From Rugalucina vietnamica (taxonomy: Eukaryota; Mollusca; Bivalvia; Lucinida; Lucinidae), in NCBI GenBank assembly GCA_964017185.1, contig OZ024878.1, forward strand, positions 402,501 to 466,500: 64,000 nucleotides of DNA, written 5' to 3'. A program made the translations under genes and the position numbers. The notes under the pieces were generated by a model. It was given only the letters and a program-made list of their open reading frames with translations. It searched no databases and was not told the DNA's origin. Of the stretch, positions 1-13,100 are shown piece by piece; position 1 is the first letter of the stretch, and each line of letters begins with the position of its first letter.

Positions 1-888
1 ATGCCATTTGGAATGAAGAACTCGCCTGCGACTTTTCAGCGGCTGGTCAACAGTTTGATTTCCAATCTGGATGGCTGTAAAGCCTATATCGACGACGCTA
101 TTATCTTCAGCGAGGAGTGGCAACAACACTTGCAGACAATCAGAACATTCTTTGACCGGCTAAGTGATGCTAAACTAACTGTGAACTTGGCAAAAAGTGA
201 ATTTTGCCATGCAAACTTGACATTTCTTGGACACATTGTAGGTCAAGGTCAGGTAAAACCTGTAGAAGCTAAAGTTGAGGCTATCTCAGATTTTCCTGTA
301 CCTACTAGCAAAAGACAACTGATGCGCTTTCTGGGTATGGCTGGATATTACAGGAAATTCTGCAACAACTTCTCGGCTATAGCTGAGCCTCTGACAAACT
401 TGCTTGGTAAGAAGGCCAAGTATGTTTGGACAGATGACTGCCAGAAGTCATTTGATAAGCTCAAGGCCATACTTAGAAGTGCTCCGGTTCTCTTAGCACC
501 AAGTTTTGACAAAGAGTTCAAGTTGGCTGTAGATGCCAGTGATGTTGGTGCAGGCAGTGTATTGTTGCAAGAAGATGACAATGGTGTTGACCATCCTGTT
601 TGTTATTTTTCCAAAATGTTTAACAAGCATCAGAGAAATTACTCTACCATAGAGAAAGAATGCCTATCTCTAATCCTTGCGCTTCAGCACTTTGAAGTTT
701 ACTTAGCTTCTTCACATGCACCAATTGTTGTCTTCAGTGACCACAATCCACTGACTTTCATACATAAAATGAAAAACAAGAACCAGCGTTTACTCAGGTG
801 GAGTCTCATGTTGCAAGAGCACAATCTTGACATCAGACATATCCAAGGAAGAGATAATATCATTCCAGACACCCTAAGCAGAGCTTAA
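1..888 (+). CDS. Ty3/gypsy retrotransposon Pol, reverse transcriptase-RNase H (5' partial)
   Basis: This is the 3' end of a Ty3/gypsy pol frame, open from the first base and so cut off by the window edge. It starts in RT with the PFGMKNSPATFQ block and carries the catalytic YIDD box at about residues 29-32 (YVDD or YLDD in most relatives). The thumb FLGMAGYYRKF follows, then an RNase H domain with its acidic residues visible in DASDVGAG, EKECLSL and FSDHNPL. It stops at the usual RNase H end (DTLSRA). There is no integrase downstream: the polypurine tract and LTR follow within about 150 bp. Either the integrase was deleted, or it lies upstream of RT as in Gmr1-like Ty3/gypsy elements. The frame has no internal stop, so the copy may be fairly young. 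The family call is firm; the subclade is inference. Confidence 0.93.
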   Translation: MPFGMKNSPATFQRLVNSLISNLDGCKAYIDDAIIFSEEWQQHLQTIRTFFDRLSDAKLTVNLAKSEFCHANLTFLGHIVGQGQVKPVEAKVEAISDFPVPTSKRQLMRFLGMAGYYRKFCNNFSAIAEPLTNLLGKKAKYVWTDDCQKSFDKLKAILRSAPVLLAPSFDKEFKLAVDASDVGAGSVLLQEDDNGVDHPVCYFSKMFNKHQRNYSTIEKECLSLILALQHFEVYLASSHAPIVVFSDHNPLTFIHKMKNKNQRLLRWSLMLQEHNLDIRHIQGRDNIIPDTLSRA

Positions 889-1023
889 GTGCCTCTACAA
901 TGCTGATGTCCAGCTTTGTGCTGTTGTATTTGATTAGTTTTGCACAAATTTTGCTAAACATATTGTATACAATTATCCAGTATTGCAAAAGAAAGCTTTA
1001 TTTTATAAAACTTTCTTTTCTTT

Positions 1024-1035
1024 GAAGAGGGGAAG
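1024..1035 (+). promoter_or_regulatory. Polypurine tract of the Ty3/gypsy element
   Basis: GAAGAGGGGAAG lies immediately 5' of the TGTTA start of the LTR, the standard place for the plus-strand primer of an LTR retrotransposon. Confidence 0.75.
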
Positions 1036-1852
1036 TGTTATGTATGACAGTTACTTGTTGAAAGATGTGCATTCAGTACTGGTAAACTTCCCAAGGGAGT
1101 ATGCCCAGGAAAGTATGATGTTATACATATGATGTTTACTTGTTGTCCTTAGCAATTATTTACTTTTAGTGTCCCAGATATTGGACATAAACAGGTTGTT
1201 TACTTCAGAATTTTCTAGAAATTTCAAATTGTTCTTTGACGGAAAAATCTGGAAGAACCAAAGATGTAGAATCTTCTAGAAAAATCTTTTTTATGTCAAA
1301 AGAATATTGTGGAATTTTCTGGAAGGATAATGGCCTCTCTACAATATTCCAGAACATTAAATTTTGGTAAACAACTTGTTATTTTTAGTATATGATATCA
1401 TAGAATTTGCTGGAAGAATCCTGAATGTTCCTCAGTGCTATATAAGGGCTACAAATTTTCATAAGGACAATCTTTGGGTACTGTTACTATTAAGAAGTCA
1501 AAATCTATCTTACTGGAATTTAAACTTATTCTTGGATTACTTTGTGATATTCGATTCTGGATTGGGACATAGTGCTATTTTGAAACAAACTTTAATTCTT
1601 GGGATCAGAAACTGATACAGACTTGTGTTAAAAAATTCTGAGGGACATTCAGACATTCTTTAAGGGAATTAACATCTTGAAAGGTATTGTACATTCATTT
1701 TTGTTTGATTGTATATATGCTTTTGATTGTTTCACATGTAATAACTGGTTAAATCACTTCTAAATAGATTTGTTAAATTTTAAACAAAGCTTGTTGCTGG
1801 CTAACCAACTTGTTGGTTTCCTTAATCTTCTAGTTACGCCTGGCACGTAACA
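1036..1852 (+). repeat. 3' LTR of the Ty3/gypsy element
   Basis: An 817-bp block begins TGTTATGTATGACAG and ends GCACGTAACA, so the ends form a TGTTA/TAACA inverted pair. It directly follows the polypurine tract. A TATATAAG box at about 1439-1447 could be the LTR promoter. The 5' LTR would lie left of the window, so the limits rest on the termini and the tract, not on comparison of two LTRs. Confidence 0.75.
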
Positions 1853-2597
1853 CTACAGTAAGTCAAACAACAAATATAATCTATTTTAAAATAATAAATC
1901 ATTTTGACCACTGAAACCTTCTACACTATACCCCCTGTCTAGGGCCATCTCACATATTACAAAAACATTTATAAGATAAAATGGAGAAAAAAAAATTGAC
2001 ATGTATTTTTTGCACACAAATGCTAAGACAACGACAAGTAGCATCGTTTCATGTAAAGTAGTGTTAAATAGTGGAATATCTTATTTATCTAGTCGGTCCA
2101 TATTTCTGACATTTATGTGTTTATATTCGGCTGTATCACGGATTTCGCTTGAACTCATGGAGGTAAGAGCATCCAAAACACTAAAATTCGTCATTTTTTT
2201 CATGGGGCTTATCTTCTTATTGGCGTTCTGTAAGACTAAAATTTTAGGCTTTAGAAATAAAGAATGACTCTAATTAGTGCCACCGACAAATATTTTGGAC
2301 AAAATCATGCTTATTGTCTCTCCAGTGTGATGGCCAGAAAAGTGTCAACACCGTCCAAAAATGGCATATGTGTATGTATACTTTTGATTTACCTTAAGCC
2401 CTTATTAAATGGTAGTTTAATAAATATCGTCCTTGCAGAACGAAAACGAAAGCAAAATATGTTTAAATTGTTCATTGTCCGCACTGTCCGCTTTTGAAGG
2501 AAGGCGTTTCGACACTTCCAAAACGAATGTTAGTGATTCTGTGATTTGTTTTAGCAAAAAAAATATAATAGCGTCCAGAATGACTTAATTTGAATTT
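1853..2597. other. AT-rich DNA with no recognised feature
   Basis: Several short open frames occur (for example 2001-2267) but none matches a family I know, and none has convincing splice or start context. Nothing supported here. Confidence 0.5.
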
Positions 2598-2760
2598 TAG
2601 CTCACTTGAGCCGAAGGCTCATAGGTGAGTTTAAAAGATAAGCAGGGACCCTGCGTCCGTCCATGAACATTTTCAAACGACTTCTCTAAAGTCGTGAGGC
2701 TGATTGCTTTAATATTAATCATGTAGCATCTACAGGTAGGCAAACGAATAATTGTGCTCT
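2598..2760. repeat. Dispersed hairpin-ended repeat (GAGCC-GAA-GGCTC family)
   Basis: The segment starts with AGCTCACTTGAGCC, GAA, then GGCTCATAGGTGAG, an imperfect inverted repeat, followed by a CGTCCGTCC stretch and CATTTTCAAACGACTTCTC. The same hairpin and flank recur at 20597-20770 and, inverted, at 36360-36466. It is a dispersed non-autonomous repeat. Confidence 0.6.
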
Positions 2761-2775
2761 TGTTCTGATCGGATA

Positions 2776-3085
2776 AAAAAGGTACCAGTAGGCATTGATC
2801 AGGAAAACGTGCAATCAGAATGAAATCCCCATTCCAAAAACCGAGGTTGGAAAAATATTTTGTCAATTAGGTACTTATAAATATAGCACATATCGTAGGC
2901 CGAGTGAGCAGCTTTTTCCCAATAGACGGCCACTCAGTTACCCGAACTAAACTAAAACTATGAAAACGTACACAAGGTTCAAACAGCACACAAATTCGAC
3001 TCCAAAACATTAAAGAAATGGAACCACAACAGAAGTATCGTCTTGGAACGATCAGTAACATAAAATTACTGGGGGGCTCAGTAAT
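2776..3085 (-). mobile_element. Old Naiad 3'-terminal fragment
   Basis: This diverged minus-strand copy of the Naiad 3' end has the recognisable blocks CCGAGGTTGG, GAGCAGCTTTTTCCCAATAG, GGCCACTCAGTTACC and GATCAGTAACATAAAATTACT. It is much more diverged than the 12-16 kb copies, so it belongs to an older wave. Confidence 0.8.
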
Positions 3086-3660
3086 ATACGATTACTGGAA
3101 AATCTGCAAGAATTTTGTCAAAGGTTGTTGAATCCTTCCAAGATAGGCAACGCGTTTTGTTTATTAGAAATTTAAAATGGCATTGTTAATGTTTTAAATC
3201 GTTAGACAGGATATATAACCTAATAGGTCTCCTATTTACCTCACGACGTCAACTGTACTCTGGTTTCTTTGACAGCAAATACCCTAATTTATTTATTGGA
3301 ATTGATGACTACGCTTCAAGCAGTGCACATTAGTTTTCGTTTCATTTGTCACGCAAGTGCCTAGCCGGGCTTTACCATCAAGCCACATAAAATAGTTTGC
3401 TTACGGCAGCCATTTCATTTATTTACTTCTTTGTTCTTTCATTAAGTGCAACAGAGTTAGCGTGTTCTTTAAGTTTTGGTCTTTGACTAGAATGAGATGG
3501 GCATTTTGTATTGTTGTTTCATTATTTCATGTAAGATGAAGAAGAAAGTTCAGACGATTCGTATAAAGACGTAATCGAAAACCTAAAGAGCGTTTTGCTC
3601 TACAAATTAGTGCATTAAACTAATGGCTTAATATTTTATTCGTATGTTGAAACTTCCTAC
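3086..3660. other. Intergenic or intronic DNA with no recognised feature
   Basis: No coding, RNA or repeat signal was recognised apart from AT-rich sequence. Confidence 0.4.
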
Positions 3661-3664
3661 GATC

Positions 3665-4033
3665 CTGTCTTACTGCTATCAAATATTATGTCATAAGATA
3701 CTGTGAGACGGTGTATGAAACGTCAAAGAAAAACTGATTTTGGTCAATAAAAAAATTCTGGCGCTCAGAAAACTGAGGTGTAGAGGGTTCCGTGCCGACG
3801 AGCTTGTCCACATACGATTTTTCTACACTGTATACCACATTGCCACATAATCTGATTAAAGAAAACTTCTCGATTTGATAGAGTGGACCTTCAAAAACAT
3901 TTAATAAACTATGGTTCAATTTATTTGGCATGTAATGACAGAAAAGCTTTTTTCACTTCCTCTGACCAAAGTCGATATACACTTTTTGGTCATATGCATG
4001 CCAGAATGTATGCGATGCCTTATCCTATCTCCT
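3665..4033 (+). pseudogene. Decayed Naiad reverse-transcriptase fragment
   Basis: Nucleotide similarity to the RT core of the intact copies runs from the LTAIKS block through [15 protein letters not shown] and [18 protein letters not shown] to LSYLL, with frameshifts and stops. It ends about 18 bp before the acceptor of cyclase exon 1, so the insertion reaches almost to the splice site. Confidence 0.8.
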
Positions 4034-4051
4034 GGTTTCCTATGTTTTCAG

Positions 4052-4129
4052 GGTACACAGGTTTATATCCAGAAGCCGAAAATTAAGAGTTTGTCAGTTG
4101 ATAGAAAACTTCTGCTCGAACTGAAACAG
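4052..4129 (+). CDS. Guanylate cyclase exon 1 seen here (kinase-homology N-lobe)
   Basis: TTTTCAG precedes the exon and GTGGGT follows it. It has 26 codons, phase 0 at both ends, and includes the [12 protein letters not shown] helix typical of the N-lobe just before the 'H.NL' segment. Decayed Naiad RT sequence ends 18 bp upstream. Confidence 0.8.
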
Positions 4130-7100
4130 GTGGGTAGGATTTATAACATAGTGGTCATTCCTTCCAGGTCCAACAAAATACGAGTACATATGTACATCGT
4201 ATGATATTACATGGATTGATGCTCGTGTTAGGTTGGGAACATGAACTGTTAATTGTATTATATCTAACTCTTAAAACACCACGAGGACCGAACAGCGAAC
4301 TAAATGTTGTGAACCACTGCAGAAGAAGAAGGTGAGTTAAGGCGCCTGTAAAATCGGTTTAAGCCCATCCCCCGTATTTTTTTTATTACTGATCGTTCCG
4401 ATCGTTTTTTTATTTCAATTTGTTTTATGTTTTGGATATTGCGTTGATGAGGTTTTAATATCCGACATCACAATAAAAAGGTACACGCAGGCAATGATCA
4501 AGAAAAGGTGCAAACAGAAAGAAATTCCCACTCAGAAAACCAAGGTTGGAAAAAACTAAATTGACATTTAGGTACTTATACATAGAAAACATATCGTAAG
4601 CCGAGTGAGAAGCTATTCCCCATTAGACGGCCACTCAGTTACCGGAACTTACAAAAGGTACATAAAGTTCAAATAGCACACAATTCGACTGCAAAACATA
4701 AGACAAATGGAACCACAACAGACGTATCGCCTTGGAACTATCAGTGATATAAAAATACTGGGGGCTTAAATCAGATTTACTGGGCCCTTAACTCACCCTC
4801 ATCTTCTGCAGTGGTTCAAAGCACTTATGTATCATCCATTCTTTCAATCCATTTAAAATCTAATTAAGAGTATTTGATGTCGTTTCTGTCGTGCCCTTGA
4901 AGCTACCTTATTATACTGTTACAGATGCGTGACGTGACAAACCCTAACCTAACAAGACTGATAGGAATATGTCCAGAGCCAACTATATCTGTATTATGTC
5001 ATACTGTTACAACCCTAACCTAACAATGTCCCGAGCGTAATTGTATGTGTAGTGTCTCATATTGTTACAGATGCGTGACGTGACAAGCCCAAACCTAACA
5101 AGACTGATAGGGATATGTCCAGAGCCAAACTGTATTTGTATTATCTCAGAATACTGTTCAAGGGGAAGTCTTCAGGTAAGCAGATACTTCAGTATGACAA
5201 GATACAAGTAGGCAAAGATCTGGAAAAGGCGCAATCAGAAAAAGATTCCCACTCCAAAAACCGAGGTGGCTAGATTTATTTTGACTAGGAAAAATTCAAA
5301 TCTATAACAATTTTAAAACATAAGCTCCAAGTTACATTTGAACCGCCGCTATTACAAGTTTGAGTGTTTCGATCAATTGTATTACTACGACTAAATATCT
5401 CAATTTCCCTTGATTCGCAACCAAGAGACAAAGAGATGATGGGAAAAATGCATAGTTTTTCTGCTTCTATTTTGCATTTACTCATGACAAGGGGATAGAT
5501 GGCTTACCTGTTACTTGTTTTCAGCTTGAGAGTAAATTATAGAAGATCTGTCACGATGAGTAAAGCAGTGTCTTATAAGTAACGATTATAACAGTTCCGA
5601 TGATGCTAAACCGTCATGTGACCGTATGCGTACAGCACTATACCGTACAGAACAATAAATGGTAGAACGGCTACAGCAACGGCATTGGAGAGTCGGGGTC
5701 TAATTACCCAATATATTATTTAATGGTCGCTTAATGTTGATTTCAAACATTTTTTATCAACCCTTTTTTCAGGATATATTGCAGAATGAGTCAATCCAGC
5801 TTGACTGGGACTTCAGAATTTCTCTAATAACAGATATAGTCCAGGTAAGTACAAACACAGATACACAATGTCTTTTTTATTCCATTTGAGGTGCTGGTCC
5901 GAAATTGAGCAACTCAGTATATAAATAGATAGTTACATGCTCACTCATGAAATGCATAGCAAATTTGTCGCGAAGCTGGCATGACAAAAAGGTACAAGTA
6001 GGCAAAGATCAGGAAAAGGCGCAATCAGAAAAAGATTCCCACTCCAAAAACCGAGGTGGGAAAAAACCAAACTAACAATCAGGTACTTATACCATGAAAC
6101 ACACCGCAAGCCGAATGAGCAGCTATTTTCCCAATAGGTGGCCACTCAGTTACCTTAACTTAACTAAAAATATGAAAACATACATAAGGCGCCAACAGCA
6201 CAAAAAATGTTATACACCAAGACATAAAACAAAAAGAACCACCACAGAAGTATCGACTTGGAACGATCAGTAACACAAAGTTACTGGCGGGCTTAAACCG
6301 GTTTTACATGGCCATAACCTCACCCTAAGCTTCTGCAGTGGTTCATAACATTTAGTTAGTTATTTGGTCCTCGTGGTGAATCTCTAACTAGTCAATGAAT
6401 CATCAAGAACAAACAAATAAATCATGATAAACATCCTGATGAATCAAAAACCAGGACTCACAGACTGAGTAAGCTGCCCGACGATGGAGATCCCTGGGCG
6501 CCGAATAACCTACTAACTCCGGAGCAAAAGAAAAACACCAGTTGGACCCCGGTGGGCCAAGCAACAGACAAGAAGCTCCAGCCCCAACCAACTAAAATGA
6601 ATAGCTTTATGTCGGGGCCATCATAGAGTCTGACGCCCGACCCACCGGCGTGCAATTAAAGAAGGCAGCATAGTTATCAACCATGATTTGGTTAAAAACT
6701 AAGCATGCAGACTGTCGCATAACATTCAAGTTATAACCTATACGTTTGTAACGTGTTATGATTTTTCTGAACTGAAAAGAAAAATCATTAATTCCTTTAA
6801 GTTTCTTAAATTTGTAAACCAAGTCACCATAAAATTCAGGTTCCGAAAGGCCCTCACTTAAAAGCGTCTTTAACCCAACATTATATTTGGAAATCAATTC
6901 ATAGTGTCTACGATAAAATTTAGAAAATGTTTTTCGAAGTTTATGATACCGATAGCCCTGTTGGAGAAGTTTTGCCGTTAAACATTTATTTCGAGCGTTG
7001 AAGTCTGCAACATGATTGCAGACTCTAGCAAACCTAATAAGTTGCGAAATGTATACACCATAAGAAGCACGACGAGGAACGTCACCATCCAAAAAAGGAA

Positions 7101-10100
7101 AATTTACTATATCAAAATCAAAGTCATCGCGCTTATCATAAATTTTAGAAGAAACAAATCCATTTGCAACAGATAGATGTAGATCTAAAAAGGGGGCTTC
7201 AGTATCTGTGATATTGGCTTTGTTCAACTGAAGTTCAGGTGGATAAATTTGATTGACCATACCTTCAAAATAAGGGTTGTCAATGTTCAAAAGGTCATCG
7301 AGGTACCTAGATGTGGAATTAAAAGCCTCGATAACATCAGCTTGATTATCATGGTTAAGTGAATCCATGAAATCTCTTTCGTAGCAGTATAAAAATAAAT
7401 CAGCTACGAGAGGTGCGCAATTTGTACCCATCGGAATTCCAACAATTTGTCTGTACAACTTGGTCCCAAATCTAATATAAATATTATCAAGGAGATAGGA
7501 TAAGGCATCGCATACATTCTGACATGACCAAAGTGTATACCGACTTTGGTCAGAGGAAGTGAAAAAAGCCTTTCTGTCATTACATGCCAAATAAAGTGAA
7601 CCATAGTTTTTTAATGCCCTTTTGAAGGTCCACTCTATCAAATCCAGAAGTTTTTCTTTTATTAGATTATGTGGTAATGTTGTATACAGAGTAGAAAAAT
7701 CATATGTGGACAAGCTTGTCGCACGGAACCCTCTACACTTCAATTTACTGAGCACCTCACCAGAATTTTTAATTGACCAAAACCAATTTTTATTTGAAGT
7801 TTCATACACTGTCTCACAGTATCTTATAACATGAGATTTGATAGCAGTAAGACAGGAAGTTAATAATTTAGAAAGTTCAGTGGTAGTACAAGAGCTAGAA
7901 TTTGCAATAAATCTAGCTTTGTATGGTCTTTTGTGAAGCTTAGGTAACCAATACATCGTAGGAAGTTTGTCTTGGCCTTCATTGACACAAACAGAAAACT
8001 TAACAGGTAAATCGTTTAAGTGGGCATTAACTACAGACACCTCATCAGTATCTGTCTCCAGATAAGCCATGGTACCATCAAGCTCCTGTTTTAAGGTGTT
8101 AACGTAGTGAAGCCTACAAACGACAACAACAAGTTTGTTAGTGTATGTTTTCTCTTGTACAAAAGACTGCTGTGATTTCAAAGGTTTAATCCAACACGTA
8201 TTACGGAATCGTTTGGAATCGGTTAAAGGAATGGATTCGGAACCGCATAAGACGCCGTATGTATACGTAAAATACCATCATAAATTCATTCCTGGTACAA
8301 GAGAATGCATATCGGGTTTGTTACGCAAAATATTCGTATTCAAAGTTGGGAAACCTTCGTTTTTTCCTGCATCTGAGTGAATCGCCATCTTTATCGGGTA
8401 TGGTTACCGGTTTATCGATAATTACACGGTGAACGCGGTAACCAGTATAAAGCTGTGACGTCACTCACTCACTTTCTCTTTTTAAGCCGCTCATTTCAAT
8501 TGCAAGACGTTCAAATATTCTCGCGATAATTTCGTTATTTTATTTTGTATTTGTGGATATTTTCTGCGTTAAACTTGATAGAAGTGTTTATGTGATAATA
8601 CCGGAGAATAATAATTACCGAAGATGCCTCAGTGCCAGGCAATTAACTGTTAAAACAAGCCACAGAAAGGAGGTGAAAGTTTTTTCCAGATACCTGTCGT
8701 CGGCTTTTCGCTTTCCCAAAAGCGATAAAAAATCGTAGGTGTAGACATTTTCACTATTTCTTATTAATAATCCAGTATAAATGGAATGGAATTACTGTTA
8801 CATGTATCTACGAACAGTAGTTTTTATTCCGAATTTTGGCATTTCACATACAATTCGTCAAAGAATCGCGCACAAAAGAAAAAGAATAGGAATTCGCAAA
8901 TTTTTCATCCATTTTATTCCAAAAAACGAAATCGGTACACACTCCAGGGGTAATCTCACTTTTTTTTCTTTTTTTTTTCTTTTTTTTTTTTAAATAATTT
9001 GATTAATTTTCTTCAGTTATTTCTATTTTAGTTAAATTTATAATCGGAGATGAACCGATGCGCATGCGTTTCTAATTTGTTTGCCACCAATCCAGGAAAG
9101 ATTTTCATTCATGCAGATAATTATTTTTAGCATGTGACACGGTAAACACGCCTTAAACGGTCAGCTGACCTGTCACCAATGACTGCAATTAAAGTTGTTT
9201 ACATAAAGACAATCGCCATCAAAAGATGCGACCGCGCTTCATTAAATCGTTTGATCGCCATTATAAGTTGTTTACATAAAGACGCGCACCATCAAAAGAT
9301 GCGACCGCCATTCTTAATTCGTTTGATCACCAACATACGTACGAAAGATTATTGACTACCCAACTATCGTAACATAATTTTGATTGGATACATCATAAAG
9401 GTGCGAAAAACACTCGGATGGCTCACAGACAACAAAACATTGGTAAATATTGGGACGTATCGCGACAAAAACAACTTGCGCCCCGGGAATCACCACTTCG
9501 GAAAACCATGTGTCTGAGCCCAGATTTACTCGACCCGGGACGCCGGGTCCTGCGTCCGCGAGATCCCTGTGACAGATGACATTTTTTTTTCTAATTTTCT
9601 TTTTTTTTTCTCTTACCTTAATCTGCGAATTTTATCGATAAAATGAAGTGGAGTACGATCGCTTATCAATGGCTCTCAACCGAAAGTGAGTGAGTGACGT
9701 CACAGGTAAACAAATATGGCGACAACCTTCGCGATTCGAGACGCATTTTAGCGTAATTTTCAATCGATGATTGTATACTTATTATGGGGTAAATCGTTGG
9801 AATTTGATTTGTAACACGTACTGTAACATCTAAATGAATATGTACAGGGCCAAATATGCGTTTCCGAATCGATTCCTTTAAGTAATAAACCTTGTTAGCT
9901 ATAGATTATGAAAACAAGTTTTACTAGGACGTGCATCCATTATATTTGGTTACCAATTCCATGGTTTCTGAGACTGCTTGTACAGATGTTGTTGGAAATT
10001 CTGAGACACATATCTATTTTATTTTCTTTTTGATAGAGATTATTAGTTAACACCCATATCCATGCATCGATCCACACTCACATATACTTTAAACCATTAA

Positions 10101-13100
10101 AACGCAACTGTTGAAATTGGTATTTGTATATATCAGGAATATGGCACACTTAGCTTAAGCTTGCCAATCGTTCGAGAATATTTCAGCAAAAGCTCTACCC
10201 CATTTGGCACTTCCGGTTGATTTTTGTGTGAAAAATGACAAAATCATCCATTTTAAACCCATCGAACCTTATATCGCAATCCAATTTCAATGTGTAAATA
10301 TGCGGTCGATCCCCAACAACAAGAAAAAAGTGTAAAACTGAAAATTCCATCTATGTTAACGACCTGCATTAATGTAACATTTATGTTAAACGTAAAAGTA
10401 AGCAATGGTCAGGAAATTTTAAACTTTCGAAAAATTACCGCTGAGTTTGAGAATCTTTCGAAAACCCAATAAAACGAAATCATATTACTACTCGTATATT
10501 TGGGACGCAGAAATTGGTACGTTCTAACATATTAACCTAATGTATGACATTATAGTTTACGGTTAAAATTACATTCTTGGCTATACTTCCGGTTTTCATG
10601 TTCGAACTTTGATGACCATGTTTGAAAGATCAAAACTTGACAGAAGGTAGTGTGCAGTTTGGTATGCAAAGAATTGAGGTGTGTCCCTTTATCAACAAAT
10701 GCAGATCGCTTTACTCAATTTCTTTTATTAGCACCAGAAAAGTATGGTCTTCATATTGGTAAGATATTTTCATGATTTCATTTGATAACAATGTGAAAAT
10801 ATCTTAGAATCTAGGGAACGTTTTATGGTAAAAGTTGCGTTTTACTGGCCTCAAGTATAGTTTATTTGGCATGTAATGACAGAAAGGCTTTGAACAAAGC
10901 CAATATCTCAGATACTGAAGCCCCCTTTTTAGATCTACATCTTTCTGTTGCAAATGGATTTGTTTCTTCTAAAATTTATGATAAGCGCGATGACTTTGAT
11001 TTTGATATAGTAAATTTTCCTTTTTTGGATGGTGACGTTCCTCGTCGTGCTTCTTATGGTGTATACATTTCGCAACTTATTAGGTTTGCTAGAGTCTGCA
11101 ATCATGTTACAGACTTCAACGCTCGAAATAAATGTTTAACGGCAAAACTTCTCCAACAGGGCTATCGGTATCATAAACTTCGAAAAACATTTTCTAAATT
11201 TTATCGTAGACACTATGAATTGATTTCCAAATATAATGTTGGGTTAAAGACGCTTTTAAGTGAGGGCCTTTCGGAACCTGAATTTTATGGTGACTTGGTT
11301 TACAAATTTAAGAAACTTAAAGGAATTAATGATTTTTCTTTTCAGTTCAGAAAAATCATAACACGTTACAAACGTATAGGTTATAACTTGAATGTTATGC
11401 GACAGTCTGCATGCTTAGTTTTTAACCCAATCATGGTTGATAACTATGCTGCCTTCTTTCATTGCACGCCGGTGGGTCGGGCGTCAGACTGTATGATGGC
11501 CCCGACATAAAGCTATTCATTTTAGTTGGTTGGGGCCGGAGCTTCTTGTCTGTTGCTTGGCCCACCGGGGTCCAACTGGTGTTTTTCTTTTGCTCCGGAG
11601 TTAGTAGGTTATTCGGCGCCCAGGGATCTCCATCGTCGGGCAGCTTACTCAGTCTGTGAGTCCTGGTTTTTGATTCATCAGGATGTTTATCATGATTTAT
11701 TTGTTTGTTCTTGATGATTCATTGACTAGTTAGAGATTCACCACGAGGACCGAATAACTAACTAAATGTTATGAACCACTGCAGAAGCTGAGGGTGAGGT
11801 TATGGCCATGTAAAACCGGTTTAAGCCCGCCAGTAACTTTGTGTTACTGATCGTTCCAAGTCGATACTTCTGTGGTGGTTCTTTTTGTTTTATGTCTTGG
11901 TGTTTAAAAATTTTTTGTGCTGTTGGCGCCTTATGTATGTTTTTATATTTTTAGTTAAGTTAAGGTAACTGAGCGGCCAACTATTGGGAAAATAGCTGCC
12001 CATTCGGCTTACGATTGTTTCATGGTATAAGTACCTGATTGTTAGTTTGGTTTTTTTTCCCACCTCGGTTTTTGGAGTGGGAATCTTTTTCTGATTGCGC
12101 CTTTTCCTGATCTTTGCCTACTTGTACCTTTTTTTTTTCACATCCTCTGACCAAAGTCGGTATACACTTTGATCATGTCAGAATGTGTGCGACGCCTTAT
12201 CCTATCTCCTGGATAATATTTATATTAGATTTGGGACCAAGTTATACAGACAAATTGTTGGAATTCCGATGGGTACAAATTGCGCACCTCTCGTAGCTGA
12301 TTTATTTTTATACTGCTACGAAAGAGATTTCATGGATTCTCTTAACCATGATAATCAAGCTGATGTTATCGAGGCTTTTAATTCCACTTCTAGGTACCTC
12401 GATGACCTTTTGAACATTGACAACCCTTATTTTGAAGGTATGGTCAATCAAATTTATCCATCTGAACTACAGTTGAACAAAGCCAATATCTCGGATACCG
12501 AAGCCCCCTTTTTAGATCTACATCTTTCTGTTGCAAATGGATTTGTTTCTTCTAAAATTTATGATAAGCGCGATGACTTTGATTTTGATATAGTAAATTT
12601 TCCGTTTTTGGATGGTGACGTTCCTCGTCGTGCTTCTTATGGTGTATACATTTCGCAACTTATTAGGTTTGCTAGAGTCTGCAATCATGTTACAGACTTC
12701 AACGCTCGAAATAAATCTTTAACGGCCAAACTTCTCCAACAGGGCTATCGGTATCATAAACTTCGAAAAACCTTTTCTAAATTTTATCGTAGACACTATG
12801 AGTTGATTTCCAAATATAATGTTGGGTTAAAGACGCTTTTAAGTGAGGGTCTTTCGGAACCAGAATTTTATGGTGACTTGGTTTACAAATTTAAGAAATT
12901 TATAGGAAGTAAAAAGGTACAAGTAGGCAAAGATCAGGAAAAGGCGCAATCAGAAAAATATTCCCACTCCAAAAACCGAGGTGGGAAAAAAACAAACTAA
13001 CAATCAGGTACTTATACCATGAAACATATCGTAAGCCGAATGAGCAGCTATTTTCCCAATAGGTGGCCACTCAGTTACCTTAACTAAAAATATGAAAACA

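Noticed and set aside
4936-5100. AACCCTAACCTAAC strings that look like telomeric repeats
   Set aside because: They are codons for PNLTR in cyclase exon 2 and its duplicate, not TTAGGG arrays.
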